Notes: generated by a model not told the origin, from the sequence alone. A DNA stretch of 64,000 nt from Pelobates cultripes (GCA_933207985.1 OW240917.1:101772785-101836784); one strand, 5' to 3'; positions 11,881-24,579 are shown, counted from the first letter of the stretch. A program made the numbers and translations.

Positions 11881-12466
11881 TGTAAGGGCTTACCTTGGTT
11901 GGAGACCGAAGTGAGAGATGTACACTCACCATTGCGGAGAAACAAAGTCCAAGGTCACCGGGTAAGAAGCCACCCGGGCTGTGAATCTGTGCACGGGGGC
12001 TTTGCAGGAATAGTGCTCCAATTCGCAGCACATGCAAGGACATAAGCTGAAGAAAAGTCAAGGAATAGCCATAGTCAAAGGATGCCAGAAGTCAGAATAA
12101 ACAAAGAGTGGAGCCAAGGTCAGAAGACAGAGTCAGTCTGGAGAACAAGCTCAAGAGACAAGATATATCAACCAGGAACAGTGAACTGACCCTGTCCTCC
12201 AGGAGAGGCAGATTTAAATACCTTGCTAAATGAGCAATCTGCCTCAGGTGGACAATGAGTGACAGGAGTAGCCTTAGGTAAAGTCCAGCCCCCTAGTGCT
12301 GCAGGCAATGCCAGATAAACAAGGCTAGATCCATATGATAAGAAGTGTGGCTCAGAGGTAACACAGCAGAACTAAAGCAGAAAGAAATTACAGTTCAAAT
12401 TCCCTTAAAGCCACCTACAGGGTCACCATGCCTGAACTTCCATATGACACAGTGCAAATCATAACA
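11881..12466 (-). mobile_element. Solo LTR, unassigned Gypsy-like type
   Basis: Plus-strand ends are TGTAAGGGCTTACC and GCAAATCATAACA. The perfect 5-bp duplication ACCAC lies at 11876-11880 and 12467-12471. Orientation is set by a TATA-like GGTATTTAAATCTGCC that reads on the minus strand (about 12220). Length is 586 bp. No internal region accompanies it. It shares only general layout with the Gypsy-like LTR at 6826-7350. Confidence 0.82.
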
Positions 12467-12471
12467 ACCAC

Positions 12472-15400
12472 CTGGCACACCAGTATTGTTTTTTTCTCCA
12501 ATTGTAATTGGTTGGTCTGTAAAGCCAATGTTTAATGACATCACCAAGCACTCTTTCTAGTGAGAATAGTGTGGTTATGTAAAAGACTGAATCTGTGTTT
12601 GTGTGAATGCACAATGAGTCTCTAGTTTATACACCCCACCAAATTACCCTGTAAGGGTATAATGTTGCCAGAGTTTTTTCCCAGTGTTATGCTAACCCAG
12701 CACTAAAATGGGAAGAGACATATCCTGGAAATAGTGGGTTATAGCTAGTATGGATTTTTTTGTTTCCCCTACCTATATGTATAACTCATGTTATTTTTTT
12801 TTATTTTTTTTTTTACTAAATACCACATTAAAACCCTATGTGTACCTTTTCCACTAAAACAAAAAAAAGTGCAGCATATCTTGTCATTTACAAATGCAAC
12901 ACCTGTCATGTCATTCATCAATATTGCCTTGTGTGATTAACTCTGCACTTTGAAAAACAAAAAAAACTCTATGTGTTTTTCAGTCTACAGGGGGTATTCA
13001 CTAAGTATTAAAACTGAGTTGATTTGGAAATTGAGCTGGATTATTTCCAACTTTTCTGTTCAAGTCAGTTTCAGCTGTCCATATTGCACTGTTTAACTAT
13101 TAAGCACGAAGAATTGTTAAATGTCGGCAACATATAACATTTTCAAACAAGACATGCTTACAAAGTTGAATATTTTCATGAAATGGTTTTCCTTCTGGAT
13201 TCTAGAACTAATTATGGTATTCATAGCAGTCTGGCAGATATACATTTTGGACCTTAAACATTTTGAGTATCATCTCAAAGTGCTCGACATAGTAAATGGA
13301 TTGTAAACAAAGACAGTCATACAAGAGAGAAATAGCTTAACACAGAGCATTCTCTTATGACACATTAACTATAATGGGCAGCACTGACAGGGTGCTAATT
13401 ACCACAGAGATGTGATCCATTTTGTAAATGATGAGGGTATCAATAATTTACCAGTACTGGCTGGTAAAAAATGGTAATGTATCACAAGTGACGCATAGAA
13501 AATCAAAAAATAATCTTGTGTTGACTGGTTGACATTCAGATGCTTTCTTTTCATTATAAAATATAGATGCATTGTTCGAACTTGAGGCGGTTTAGATTAT
13601 AAAAGATGGCAGATGTATTATGTGTCTGGATTTGATTGTTTGCAGTAAGCAGGCAATGCCCAACAGAGAAAAGCACAGATGTTCTGTGAGGTCTCCTGAA
13701 TTTCTCCTTTTTTTTTAAGTATGGCATTGTGGGATCTTGTGGAATAACCTGAATTGGAAATACAATGTTTGCTTCAGTACATTTGAGATGACTCATAAAA
13801 TATTAATACACGGAAAGTTATTTTGTACTCCAGACAGTGCTGGATTTAACGATATAACAAAATAAATACAAACCTGAGCTGGTATGCGTGAAAAATAGTT
13901 TTTAGCTTTCCTATTACATGTCAAACATGTTGGACATGAATACTGTTAAAGGACCACTCCACACCCATAAAGCACGTCAGCTTTCTGAGCGTACTTGTAT
14001 GTGCCAACCTGCCCCCCTGCATATCTCAGACCAGCATCCAGACCTCAGATCAAAATGCTGCTTGTGTCATGTTATGCCTTCTTGATTATTCTGTTTAGCT
14101 TTTTTATGCATATTGTAGAATCTTGATTTTATGATCAGTACCAGAAGAAAAAAAAAGAACAAAAAGGGATTGCAAACACAAGCTGCATCTGACTAAAACA
14201 CAACAAATCTATAGTTTTTATTATACCACTCAAAATAGACATGTAGACAGGTGATATATCGCTTTATACCACATGATCATTTGTATAAAGAAGACTTTTA
14301 ATCCATATAATTGCAAATCTCAAAACTTTTTTTATTAACTATAAACATAGTTACAGATGTCTAGGCATGTTTAAAGAAGCAGAATGATCAAAAAAAGTTT
14401 ATTAAAAAAAAAAACTGTTTCAAATCCCCAAAAAGTTAGATTTTTTTCTAAAAATTGCTTCTAAACCATTGACGATGTAAAAAGTGCACTGTGAGAATGA
14501 AATACATTTTAATACATTTTATTCTTTGTCTCCAAATATAGGATATTATACATCCAGACAATTTATTCAGCTTTTTATTTACATAGTACCCTCTACTTTG
14601 TAAGAGAGAAAATAATAACGTTGAAACATACTATATGTTGTAGTTCATACGTAAAGTGCTTAGATACACATAATTCCAATTTACCAGTTCTAATCATGTG
14701 GTGTAATGCTGAGTGAGTTTAGCCTTTATTTTGGGGGGTTGTTTCTCCATCACATACTATTTCACATGGATACATTAGAATTATCTTAATGAAACAGCCA
14801 TAGTTGATAAAAAAAAAAAACCCTTTAGAATCAATTTGTTATAAGATACAAGCTTATACTACTGTGGATTTATTACAAAATACAACATTTAAAAATGCTG
14901 GAAACCAAGGTTCAGACAGAAATAATTCATTCGTTTCACCTTTCTTCACATGGTCCCTTTTTCTTCTTATGATATTTATATTAAATTTATATAAGAAAAA
15001 AGAAGGATGTTGACATTAGAGAATAGCGCATTTAGACTTGAAGGATATTCATGTCTTTAGGATATGTGCTATAGATTTGCTATGCTCATAAAAGCTATGT
15101 TCTTTGTTTTTTAAGGATGTATAAAAAGATAGCTTTTACGTGAAACAAACAAATCAATAAAAATACATGGATTTGTGCTTTTTACCAATCTAAATGCATT
15201 CGTTAATACATTAATGAATAAATAAAGAACTAAAAGTGATAAAAATATTACTGTAACAGTAACCATATATTTTGGTTGGTTGGTTAAGGTTAACAATAGT
15301 TCAGCCCAAAAGATGAAACTCACAAATTAAAAGAATTAAGGAAAAAATGTAGACTGCTCGAATTAATCTAGACATTCCGTATTTATGAAAGCATTACCGA

Positions 15401-15966
15401 CACATCCATGGTAAAGTAACAACAGACAAATGATGCATGGTGCAGTTTTATCTTTGATACCAGGATGAAAGGAAGGGATGAGAGTGCACAGGAAACCTTG
15501 TATAACATTTATCATTAAAAAACAAAAACTTCCAAAATTGGAAGTTGCATCAGAATCAAATAAATTATAGTTCAAAGGGAAACAATGTATATACAGTAAT
15601 TAGCTTGTGTTACCGAAATGTCTAAATTTCACTGTTTAGAATATTAAATCTGAGATACCCTTTCCCGGGCTTCATTTAGTGTTGGAACTACAGGGAAATA
15701 AGTCTCCTGAAATGACTTTGGATTTTGGATTTTTATGTAATTCCTTTCTAGTTGATGATTAGTATTCTGGGTTAATACCTTCCTTTACCAGTTTAGTGCT
15801 GGGTTAGACCTGACTTTTTCTGGTACCCTAGTATCAGTAATTACATTGCATGAAATGTAAACTAAATGGCTAAAATGACTTACATTAATTGCCCACTTAG
15901 TAGTTAAGCTGATAGATTTGAGAAGTAGCAGTAGCAGCTTTGAGATCTTAATTACATCTAATGCAA
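12472..15966. other. Long AT-rich stretch without a recognised gene
   Basis: No exon, RNA gene or complete element is visible in this 3.5 kb. At 12989 a GGGGGTATTCACTAAGT motif resembles a hAT-type MITE end, and at 13947-13975 TTAAAGGACCACTCC resembles a T2/Kolobok MITE end; neither has a matching opposite end that I can find. Short hydrophobic frames (for example 13121-13306 and 15111-15323) are consistent with AT bias. Confidence 0.45.
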
Positions 15967-15974
15967 TTATCAAC

Positions 15975-17369
15975 TAGACATGTGCACCAGTGAAATTTTC
16001 TTTTTGTACAAATTAATTCATACTAAATAAACATTTTATTTGTCCATTCCGAATTTTGGTAAAAAAATTATTCGTTTTCATCCATTATGACTAAAATACC
16101 ACTGCATATGCGCAAGAAAAAAAAAGCAAGGAGGGAGCAGGCAACGCTACCAGCTCACTCCTTGTAATAAATATTATTAATTCCTAATCCCCCCCGAATT
16201 AAAACCTATGGGGGTCGCTATGACGCCTCATATTACTAAAAGGGAGGTTACATTCTCCCGCATGTCCCTACTTGCGACATGACCCATAGTGGGGAAACCA
16301 AATAACAAAAATAGGGGGGAACAGTGCCTGTGACCTGTGGGTGGGGGCTATTAATATAAACAAGGGGACCTAGTGTCCCCCCAGGTCCCCACCCATGACT
16401 GATGGGTAGGGACCTTAATTAAATAAATAATGGGGGGACCTAATGTCCCCACCGATGAGAGGCAGATGGGGACCCTAATTAAATAAAGGGCGGGACCTAA
16501 TGTCCCTTCCCAGGTCCCCACCCATAACCAATGGGTGGGGAATTTAATTAAATAATGGGGGGACCTATTGTCCCGACCCATGATTGGGGGTGGGGACCTT
16601 AATTAAATAAATAATGATGGAGAACTAATGTCCCCCCAGGTCCCCACCCATGAAGGGCAGGTGGGGCCCTAAATAACAATAGGGGGGAACCTATTGTCTC
16701 CCCAACAGGTTCCCACTCATGAGCAACTTGTGGGGATCCTACCAGACAATGGGAAAGAAAAGAAGTAGGGGCATGCAAGAGGATTTACTTCTCTTTTATT
16801 AATATGGGGGTCATAGTAACCCTCATAGGTTTTAATGCAGGGGGGTAGGAATTAATACTATTTATTACAATGAGGGAGCCACGAGTAGAGACATGCAGGA
16901 GGATTTAACCTCTCTTTTATTAATATGGGATTCATAGTGACCCCTATAGGTTTTAGTGCGGGGGAGGAGGGTAGGAATTATTATTATTTATTACAAGGAG
17001 GGAGCTTTTAGCACTGCTGGCTCCCTCCTTTCTTTATCTTTTTTTGCGCATGTGCAGTGTTATGTTCGTCAAGCACAAGTTAAGTCACTTAACTCGTTCT
17101 TGTAAGAGTCTCCTTGCAGCCCTACACAAGTTAACTGTAATGCTGCAGGGAGAACCAGCGGTTTTTGTTTCTCATCCGTGCTGTTGGGGTTTTTTCTCCT
17201 GCAGCTCTGAGTCTATTAAATGGAGGAACTGAAACGAAAAGGTAATGCATTTGGCATTAGCCCTTTCATTTATATTTCGTATGTAGGACTTTCATTTAGT
17301 AAACGAATACGAAAAGATCTGAGATTTCTGGCGAAATCGTATTCGTCCAAAAATGAATGCACATGTCTA
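15975..17369. mobile_element. Non-autonomous hAT-like fold-back element
   Basis: Terminal inverted repeats TAGACATGTGCA/TGCACATGTCTA are flanked by a perfect 8-bp duplication TTATCAAC (15967-15974 and 17370-17377), the target length of hAT transposons. Inside, the left arm (GCGCAAG...GGAGGGAGC, CCTATGGGGGTC about 16105-16220) returns inverted on the right (about 16800-17050). The right side has two successive versions of that arm. No transposase frame is present, so it would depend on an enzyme in trans. Confidence 0.88.
16355..16745. repeat. Tandem GGGGACCTAATGTCCCC-type units inside the hAT-like element
   Basis: Five or six imperfect units of about 60-80 bp. Each has GGGGACCTA(A/T)TGTCCCC, then CCCAGGTCCCCACCCATGA, a GGGTGGGGACC and an AATTAAATAA spacer. 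Many sub-motifs are themselves palindromic (GGGGACC...GGTCCCC). The 76-codon minus frame here is a reading of the repeat. Confidence 0.8.
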
Positions 17370-17539
17370 TTATCAACATAAAAATTAAATAAATAAGATA
17401 GTAGAGGAACAAAGTGCATGGAAAATATAACGTAAACAGGCTGTATGCACTATAGAGGAATAGCTGAAAGTGAAAGAAGACCCCCAGAGGTCCCCCAGTT
17501 ATGTAAGCCAAAAGTCCCACAGAAATTTTTTTTTTTAAA

Positions 17540-18541
17540 TTAAGTGAAGAGTCCCTGCAATATTAGGTGCAAGCTGGAATACCTTAACAGGGTTAGGGAA
17601 TCTTTGAGCTCAGCCAGAGTTCAGCCGATACCTCGCTGGGGCCGATTTAAGTCCCACCATGAAAGTCCTATCGTCAGACTTAATAGCTCATCCTGGGGAG
17701 AACAGAGGAGTACACTGTTAGAAGTGGTTATGCCCATCGGGGTCTGCAAGGGTCCCCTTCTGGATTCCAAGTCCCAGTGTGGCTGTATCCAGCCTCTCAG
17801 CCCAGACCTCTGGTGGTTCCTCTGGTATACCTGGCATGGAGCTCTTCGCGGCACCTCCGGCTCTGCATATGGCCCAGCTGCTGCATCATTTTGTGTCTAG
17901 GCAAACTGAGCAGCCTGTTCCACCACCTGAGTGGGGTCCACTTCACCTCTAGCCCTGAGGGCTCCTGCCGAACATCCGCATCCTGCTGTTGAGGTGAACA
18001 GGTACCTGGGGGCCACAGAGCTTGCTGGCACATTCTGTACTCCAGTTTCAGCCAGTCGGTTAAGTGGTTGTCTAGCTTGGTCATGATATCAGGTAAGCTG
18101 CTGCTGGGAGTAGGGAAACATGTGGTTTCCGCCATCTTGGAAGTGTCACTGTAGGTTTCAACAGGCTTAATTGCTTCATTCCTTTTTCCAGCTGGGTCAG
18201 GGCTACCCCCCTAAGGTGGACTGGAGTCACCCCCTCCGGTCCTAGGGGGATAAACGGGGCACTCGTTCAGGATGAGCTGTTTCTGGGCACCTCTGGGCCA
18301 GGGGAATCGGCCGCCTCCATCGCCCTGTGCGCACTAGGCCACATTTGTCACGGAGGAGAATGGAAGATCGAGGAGAGTTGCTGACTACCGCTCAACACAG
18401 TAGGTAGGTCCAGGAACTAGAATCCCTTGAAACCCATCCCAAAACAAACTTGGTGAGAGTACAAATTGCTTAGCTTTGTAGAATAGTGGATGAGCTTGGG
18501 CTAGTTGCGTCCTTCCACCATAGCTGTCAGGCCCTGCCCCC
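17540..18541 (-). mobile_element. L1-like LINE 5' end, truncated
   Basis: Read on the minus strand it starts GGGGGCAGGGCCTGACAGC at 18541, the style of start seen in amphibian L1 5' ends, and runs through a GC-rich leader into a CAAGATGGCGGAAACC motif at about 18135. It then becomes unalignable at about 17540. No RT is attached. Assignment to L1 is by resemblance of the leader only. Confidence 0.55.
17797..18135 (-). pseudogene. Reading frame following the L1-like leader
   Basis: The frame begins MAETTCFPTPSSSLPDIMTK at an ATG in the AAGATGGCGG context and continues for 112 codons (TKLDNHLTDWLKLEYRMCQQ...). I recognise no domain. A second overlapping frame (17621-17854) suggests a frameshift near 17850 and a longer original product. 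Position behind a LINE-type 5' leader suggests a first ORF of an L1-like element, but it lacks the coiled coil and RRM blocks seen at 20.4 kb and 31 kb. Confidence 0.4.
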
Positions 18542-20040
18542 AGAATATATAATCTTTATGATACAGAACAATAGCTGGATAAATGATTTTTAAAGTCCTT
18601 CCAGGAGTCATTGTGAGTTATCATGCTTTTACAGGTCCCATATGGTCTTCTTCTGCATTATTGCCACGTTTTTCAGCCAGTCAATCACAGTGCATCACAG
18701 ATCAAGCCTCACCTTTGTCAACCACTGGGAATTTTCAACTTACCCTTATGCCCCCATTTGTGATTATTAACCACCGGTTATACACAATCCTAATATTGGC
18801 TGTGGGTGATTGAATCAAGCAACGTATGTCTATACGTTTTCTTGTTAAAAAGTAAAAAATAAAATAATATGCAGGTTACATTGTAAAATCTGTTTATGAC
18901 AGTACCATCTCTGACATCACTTTGTCTCTTTGTCATTTCTCCAGTAGGTTAGAAGGTATAGACACATCCCAAAATGTTGCACTTCTAATTAGCTGCCATT
19001 TATGATTTCTTAAAAGGGCATTGAAGTATCACCTAGGTGCAAAGGCATAGACTATGGTCTTTTTTTATGACAGACAGACAGACTTACAGATAGACAGACA
19101 GTTACAATATCCACCGTGTTTTCATGTGCACATATACTTGTGTGATATTTATGAAAATTCATGAAAAGGGTTGCCATGCAGTATATAGAATGTATATACT
19201 GCAGGATATTTCATTGCCTAATTACTTGATTTTAAACACCTTTTCTATATACTACATGCCTTCCCTTTTCATGCGCTGCCCATCAATATGTATCCATAGG
19301 TGTATATATACTTTGTCCTAATGAATGTTTTAAATAGAAAACTGAAATGTTGATAAATAAAAGTTGTTTTAATTTTTTAACAAAGTCCTAGAGTGCTATC
19401 CATGTTTTCCTATTTTCACAACTGCTGGATCTGAGCACTGGGCCAAGGCTGTTATTTTGTCTGTCGGTCTGTCTGTCTATTTATCTATCTCTGAGTCTGT
19501 CTATATCTATCTCTCAAAATTATAACAAATCTTAGCATTGTCATATATTATGTGATTGAAGTAATCCCACATTTCTCAGTTCAATCATTTTACATATTCA
19601 GTTACAATTATATGTAGAAATAAATACTGCTAGGTTTAGTGTTTGTGTCATGAAGCATATGTATTTTTCTAGCATATTTTTATATCAAATGTTCTGCTTT
19701 CACTTTGTTTTGAGAGGCATAATTGTCAGCTAACAATACATATGCATCTTAAGCCTAAGCTGTCTTTCTGTTCTATTTTAAATTCTCAGCTGTTATTTTT
19801 GAGGTTCTTGATGTTGATTGTTTTTGTCTTCTGCTTAATTAGTTTTCTTCTTGCTACCTTCCCATTAAGATGTAATTTGCAGGAAATCAATCAACAATCA
19901 ATCTTTGATCAACATGTTTACGGATTATGCAATCTTTTATCGTACATTTCTTTGTCTTGGGTAGTATTTAAATTTCTTGACACGATTTTGCAGCAACAAT
20001 ACTTAAAAACCAGACTATTCCTGATCTTAATCCCCCCAAC
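18542..20040. other. AT-rich stretch without a recognised gene
   Basis: Contains two short tetranucleotide arrays, (GACA)n at about 19069-19108 and the inverse-complement (TGTC)n at about 19457-19510, enclosing about 350 bp of unassigned sequence. The 109-codon frame at 19742-20071 is Leu/Phe-rich without a domain. Confidence 0.45.
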
Positions 20041-20047
20041 AGAGAGA

Positions 20048-21170
20048 TGGGGCGAAAAGATAATATATTGACATGCCTTTAGGGCTCAAATATGCCTGAT
20101 ATCAGATTGTCGTTTGAAGGGCTGCAACAGCCAACACAGCCTAAGATGGTGCCTGGTAGGCCCCAAGGATCCAGTGATTCTGAGGTATCTCTAGATGAGG
20201 AGGGCCCTTCACTCATAAGGGCCGTGAGTGCAGTGTACCGGACAGAGAACTCACCCTCCACTAAGGGTAATAGTAAAAAACTACTACTGGACTAACAAGC
20301 AGTCTGGAAATCAGACCTGGAAGGTGTGAGGTCTGAGTTGGGTAACAACCCACCTTGGCGCAGTGGACAACTGGGAAAGGGAAAGACAATTACTGCTCAC
20401 TGGGACCCAATCCCAAGTGGAATCACTGACCCAACAAGTCCTGAGACTGACCCACACAGTGACAACACTGGAAACAAGGCACCATAGAAGAAAGGTGAGC
20501 ATCCGTGGAGCTCCCGAAGAAGTAGGCCTAGAGGCATTACTGGAGTTCACCAACAAAGTGGCGATGATGCTGGGGGTGAAGAAAGTTGGTGAAACATGGC
20601 CCATCACAGTGGCATTCAGAATCCGGAAAGCCCGGCTGCCCAATGGATGCTCCCAGGGACATTATTGCCATCACTCTGGTCATCTCTGTAAAAACTGCAA
20701 TCCTAGCCCAAGCTCAGAAGATTCCTACTACCACCGTGGATAATATCCACATCAGAGTGTATGATGACTTACCTTCCTCATCCCTGATGGAACAAAGAAA
20801 GTTCATGCCAATCAGCTGTGGGAACGCGGCATTAGTTATCGCTGGGGTGCATCGGGCAATCTAGTAGTAACACATGGAGAAGAGGTTCTCCTGCAGTCAG
20901 CGGAGGCCGAGCCTCAGAAGTTCCTAAGAGCACTTCAGCTATCCCTGCTCTTATCCCCGCTACAGGGGAACAAAGAGACCTCGGGAGCTGCCGTTATCAA
21001 CCTGGAGCACGGGAGGACCTCTGATGTGGAGGTAGCGAAGGTAAAACCACGACTGCAGAACCCTCCATAGAACTGTTCATGCAGAGGAGTACTGGACACA
21101 TTTCTACCCACCAGGCACGGTTAAGGTCCTTACGAGAACCAAGCCCATTACAGACCCTATTATTTTTATA
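20048..21170 (+). pseudogene. L1 ORF1 (RNA-binding protein) remnant
   Basis: From MGRKDNIL at 20048 the reading passes a stop into MPDIRLSFEGLQ (20092), then in other frames WERERQLLLTGTQSQVESLT and LETRHHRRKVSIRGAPEEVG (20363-20600). The latter is the end of the coiled coil and the ..R..N(V)(R/S)IRG.PE block of L1 ORF1p. PRDIIAITLVISVKTAILAQ and SGNLVVTHGEEVLL follow in shifted frames, matching the RRM-like and C-terminal parts. At least three frameshifts are needed. It ends shortly before the LTR at 21206. Confidence 0.75.
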
Positions 21171-21205
21171 ATTTTTACAATTTCATCATTTTCTGCTTCT
21201 CCTCC

Positions 21206-22411
21206 TGTGACGAGACCAATCTTGCCACATTGCATTGGAGAAGCCTGGTTGCTCGCCTGCTGCCTCTGGACTATGGCCCCCTGTTAAAAGACTTTATTTC
21301 GCCTGCAGAAAAGCTGTATTCGTGCTTTTCTGCCGGTTGTTCGGTAGATTCAATCTACCGAACAACCGCACGAATGAATAGACCACCTGGGAGCTGGAGT
21401 GTGCCGGCAATTAACCTCCCTGAAGCTGCGGTTAACCGCAGCTTAATTGACGAATGCTGGGTGGCCGCCATTCGTATCCCAAACACGAGGTCGCGGCCAT
21501 TTTAAACATACGAATGCACAGCGGTGTTCGCCTCTATTTTCATGGAACTAAAATCGGACACAGTTTTGCGCGAACACCGCTGAAGCCGCCAACCTCCCTT
21601 CTTGTTCGGTGGAAGTGCACGAACGGCCCGGTGTTCGGTAGTTTTGTTTGAATGTGTTATACCCCAGATAGGAATCCCATGGAGCCCATTCGTATGAAAC
21701 TGACTGTAAAGACTTTGGCTCCATGGCGATTAAACTGTATTCGTGTGGTCTGAGCGCCATTCGCTTAATAATGTGCACTCAAACCTGAGCTATCTGGGGA
21801 TATGTTACATGTCTGTGTTTTATGTAATAAATGTTACTTTATGTATTTTAAAGTATAATACTGGTTTTGTGTCCCCACGTGTGTAATGGAGTTTTTGCCT
21901 TTGTCTTGGGAGATAATTGAATTACTTCTACCCCAGGGCAGAGGGGAGGAAGCCAGGATGCATTGTGGGAATATACTGTGACTGTGTGTCCTATTTGTCT
22001 ACTTGTCTGTCCCTTGTCACAGTCTCCCATTTGGTCCCCTAGGGGAGTGTCCAGCAGGTGGGAGACCTGCATAAATACTGGGCAGGTATCCCCCATTAAA
22101 CAGACCACTGCTTGACCCTCAACACGGAGCCTTGTCTCGTCTTTGGGGTATTTACTGAATGCTGATAGAGACTGATTGCTAGGAGTGTAAGCCGCTTGGA
22201 TGCTTTTCCTATTCGTCTGCTAGCAGCAATTCGTATGGTTTCTGTTCGTCTGTTTGGTGTGCTATATTGGATGACGTTCGGGAGTTTGGAGCATTCACTT
22301 ATTGGCGGTTCGTGCGTTTGATGTTCTGCAGTAGCTGTGCCTGCATCTCCGGAAAGGGGGCCGATCTCCTAAACGTTTTTTTCCCCCTTTTGTGCAAAAC
22401 GGTGCGTTACA
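21206..22411 (+). mobile_element. Solo LTR of the TGTGGCG family, longest copy
   Basis: Starts TGTGACGAGACC and ends ACGGTGCGTTACA, with the perfect 5-bp duplication CCTCC at 21201-21205 and 22412-22416. Length is 1206 bp. U3 holds a 17-bp inverted repeat (21334-21350 with 21352-21368) and a perfect 22-bp palindrome at 21423-21444. ATAAATACTGGGCAGG near 22070 and the ACCCTCAACACGGAGCC block near 22115 correspond to the promoter and R/U5 segments of the shorter copies. It is closest to the copy at 56985-58155. Confidence 0.92.
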
Positions 22412-22416
22412 CCTCC

Positions 22417-23483
22417 TTAATCTTTACTTTTATTTTATTTTAAGTTAAGAGTTTATTTAAGGAAGTTGTGCATCTTGTTCCTGAAAGACAAGCACCTCAT
22501 GCCCACTACTATTTTAAATTATAACCCTCTCCTTTGAAACGGGGCATGTATGGGAAGTGAAAGCGAGTGAATGAGTGGGGAGTAGAGAGAGAGAGAGAAC
22601 TAGGGAGAACCGCAGCAGGTACAGGGAGACAGGGGCCAAAAGACATATACAAGAGACACACAATAGGCCAAACCCCTACATGTAACAGTTTTTAGCACCA
22701 CAGCCGACATCAGATACTCATATAGGCTAATTAGTTAGCTGAGACCAATGAGCATCCCACTGAGCAACACACGTATTGTGAATGAACGCAGCAAAGGCCC
22801 GATCTCTTTACTAAATAACTTAAAAGTTGGAGTATCTATACAGCAGGGCAAAGATCACATAGGAGAGCGGCGTGATTGTGACAGTGCATGATGAGGGGCA
22901 GAGAATGTGAAGGGAACAAATTCATGGGTACAGAGATGACTGATAAGGCATGGGTGTCCGAGAGAATAGGATAGGGAGTGACTCCAGCACTCGGTGTTGG
23001 GATGCATGATTTAAAGGGGCGACATGGAAGGATATACATGTAGGAGCGTGTGGAGAGAAACGTGAAAGGAGCGGGTATATAACTGTGAATCGTTTTATAG
23101 TTTGTTCTCCAACTGCTATACTATTATTGTATCATACTTTGATATATTTTATTTACTCTTAGAACCTATGATGATGTCCATTGCCTAAAAAATGTGGCTC
23201 TAGCTATTGTTGACCACATTGTTACAATGCCACAGCACAAATAAATAAATAAAAATTAGAAGTATTGTTATATTAACACAGAGTTGTGCCAACTTTGCAG
23301 ATCACTTTTAGCAATTTTTAAGAAAAGTGACTCCAGGACATTAGGGGGAAATATAGTATAGTATTTTAGTACTATAAAATAATTTGGATGTTCATCTACA
23401 ACTAGTTTGTCTAACCAGCTCTGTTTTAACTGTTGTGCTGCTACACAATATTATTGCACAATAGAGTGTATAACACTTGCATG
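22417..23483. other. Stretch without a recognised gene
   Basis: Moderately AT-rich, with a (GA)n patch near 22585-22605 and an (AAAT)n patch near 23240-23260. No coding, RNA or element signature is visible. Confidence 0.45.
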
Positions 23484-23535
23484 CACCCTGTCCCAAATTA
23501 TTATGCAAATTCTATTTAAGTGTCACAAAGATTAA

Positions 23536-24275
23536 CCCCTTAAGGACGGAGGGCGTACTATTACGCCCTGCAGGAGCCGGCTCTAAACGCCGGCGGGCGT
23601 AATAGTACGCCCTCACTTTAATGGCCGCCCATGTGGCCGGCGCTAGTCGCCCGCTGCAGATCGCGGTCGGGGGGGATGCCCGGCCCCCCAAGCAACCCCC
23701 CCTGTGGCGATCAGTTTTTAACGTGTGTCAGCGGCTACCCCGTGCAGATCGCGGTCAGGGGACTTACCTGGCCCCCCAGGCAGTCCCCCTGGGGTCAGTG
23801 ACCGCGATCTGCACTGTCTTAGATCGCAGTGACAGGCTATCACTGCGATCAGTGTTACATGTGTCAGCCTATTGGCTGACACATGTAACTGGCACAAAGA
23901 TCCCCCTGCAGATTGGAAGGGGGGAGTGCTTGTACCACCCAGGCACTTTCCCCTGTGGCCAATTACCCAATCTGCAGGAGGTGATCACAGTGACAGGCAG
24001 TCACTGTGATCACTGATCCTGTGTGTCAGCCAGTGATGTAAAATCACTGGCTGACACTGTCTCTGCCCCCTCTCCTGTAAAAAAAAAAAAATATTAGTTA
24101 AAAAAAAATTACAGTTACATATAAAATATACTTAGATCATATATAATACACACACACACACACACATTTACACATACACGAAGTGTATTTAAATATTAAT
24201 ATATATAATTATTTATATATATTACTATTGAATTACACGTAGACTGATACTAATTAAATATATATATATAATTAT

Positions 24276-24316
<41 letters not shown>

Positions 24317-24546
24317 ATATAAAAAAATGTAAATACGTAAAAAAAATTTTAAAAAAAAATTAAAAATACATAATTAAAAAATATATAGATGTTTGTTATT
24401 TCGTTCTAACTGTATTGTGATATTAATATATATATATTTATATCAAAATACACGTAGAACGAAATAATATATATATCTATATACATAAATATATACGTAT
24501 ATATCACTATATATATACACCTATATATAAATAAAAATATAAAAAA

Positions 24547-24579
<33 letters not shown>

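Noticed and set aside
12989..13010. hAT MITE start GGGGGTATTCACTAAGT
   Set aside because: No matching opposite end or 8-bp duplication is visible, so it is not listed as an element.
15111..15575. Two hydrophobic minus-strand frames as small membrane proteins
   Set aside because: Short, AT-biased, no initiation or splice context and no recognisable motif.
19742..20071. Possible membrane protein of 109 residues
   Set aside because: Leu/Phe richness follows from AT-rich composition; there is no signal of conservation and it runs into the L1 ORF1 remnant.
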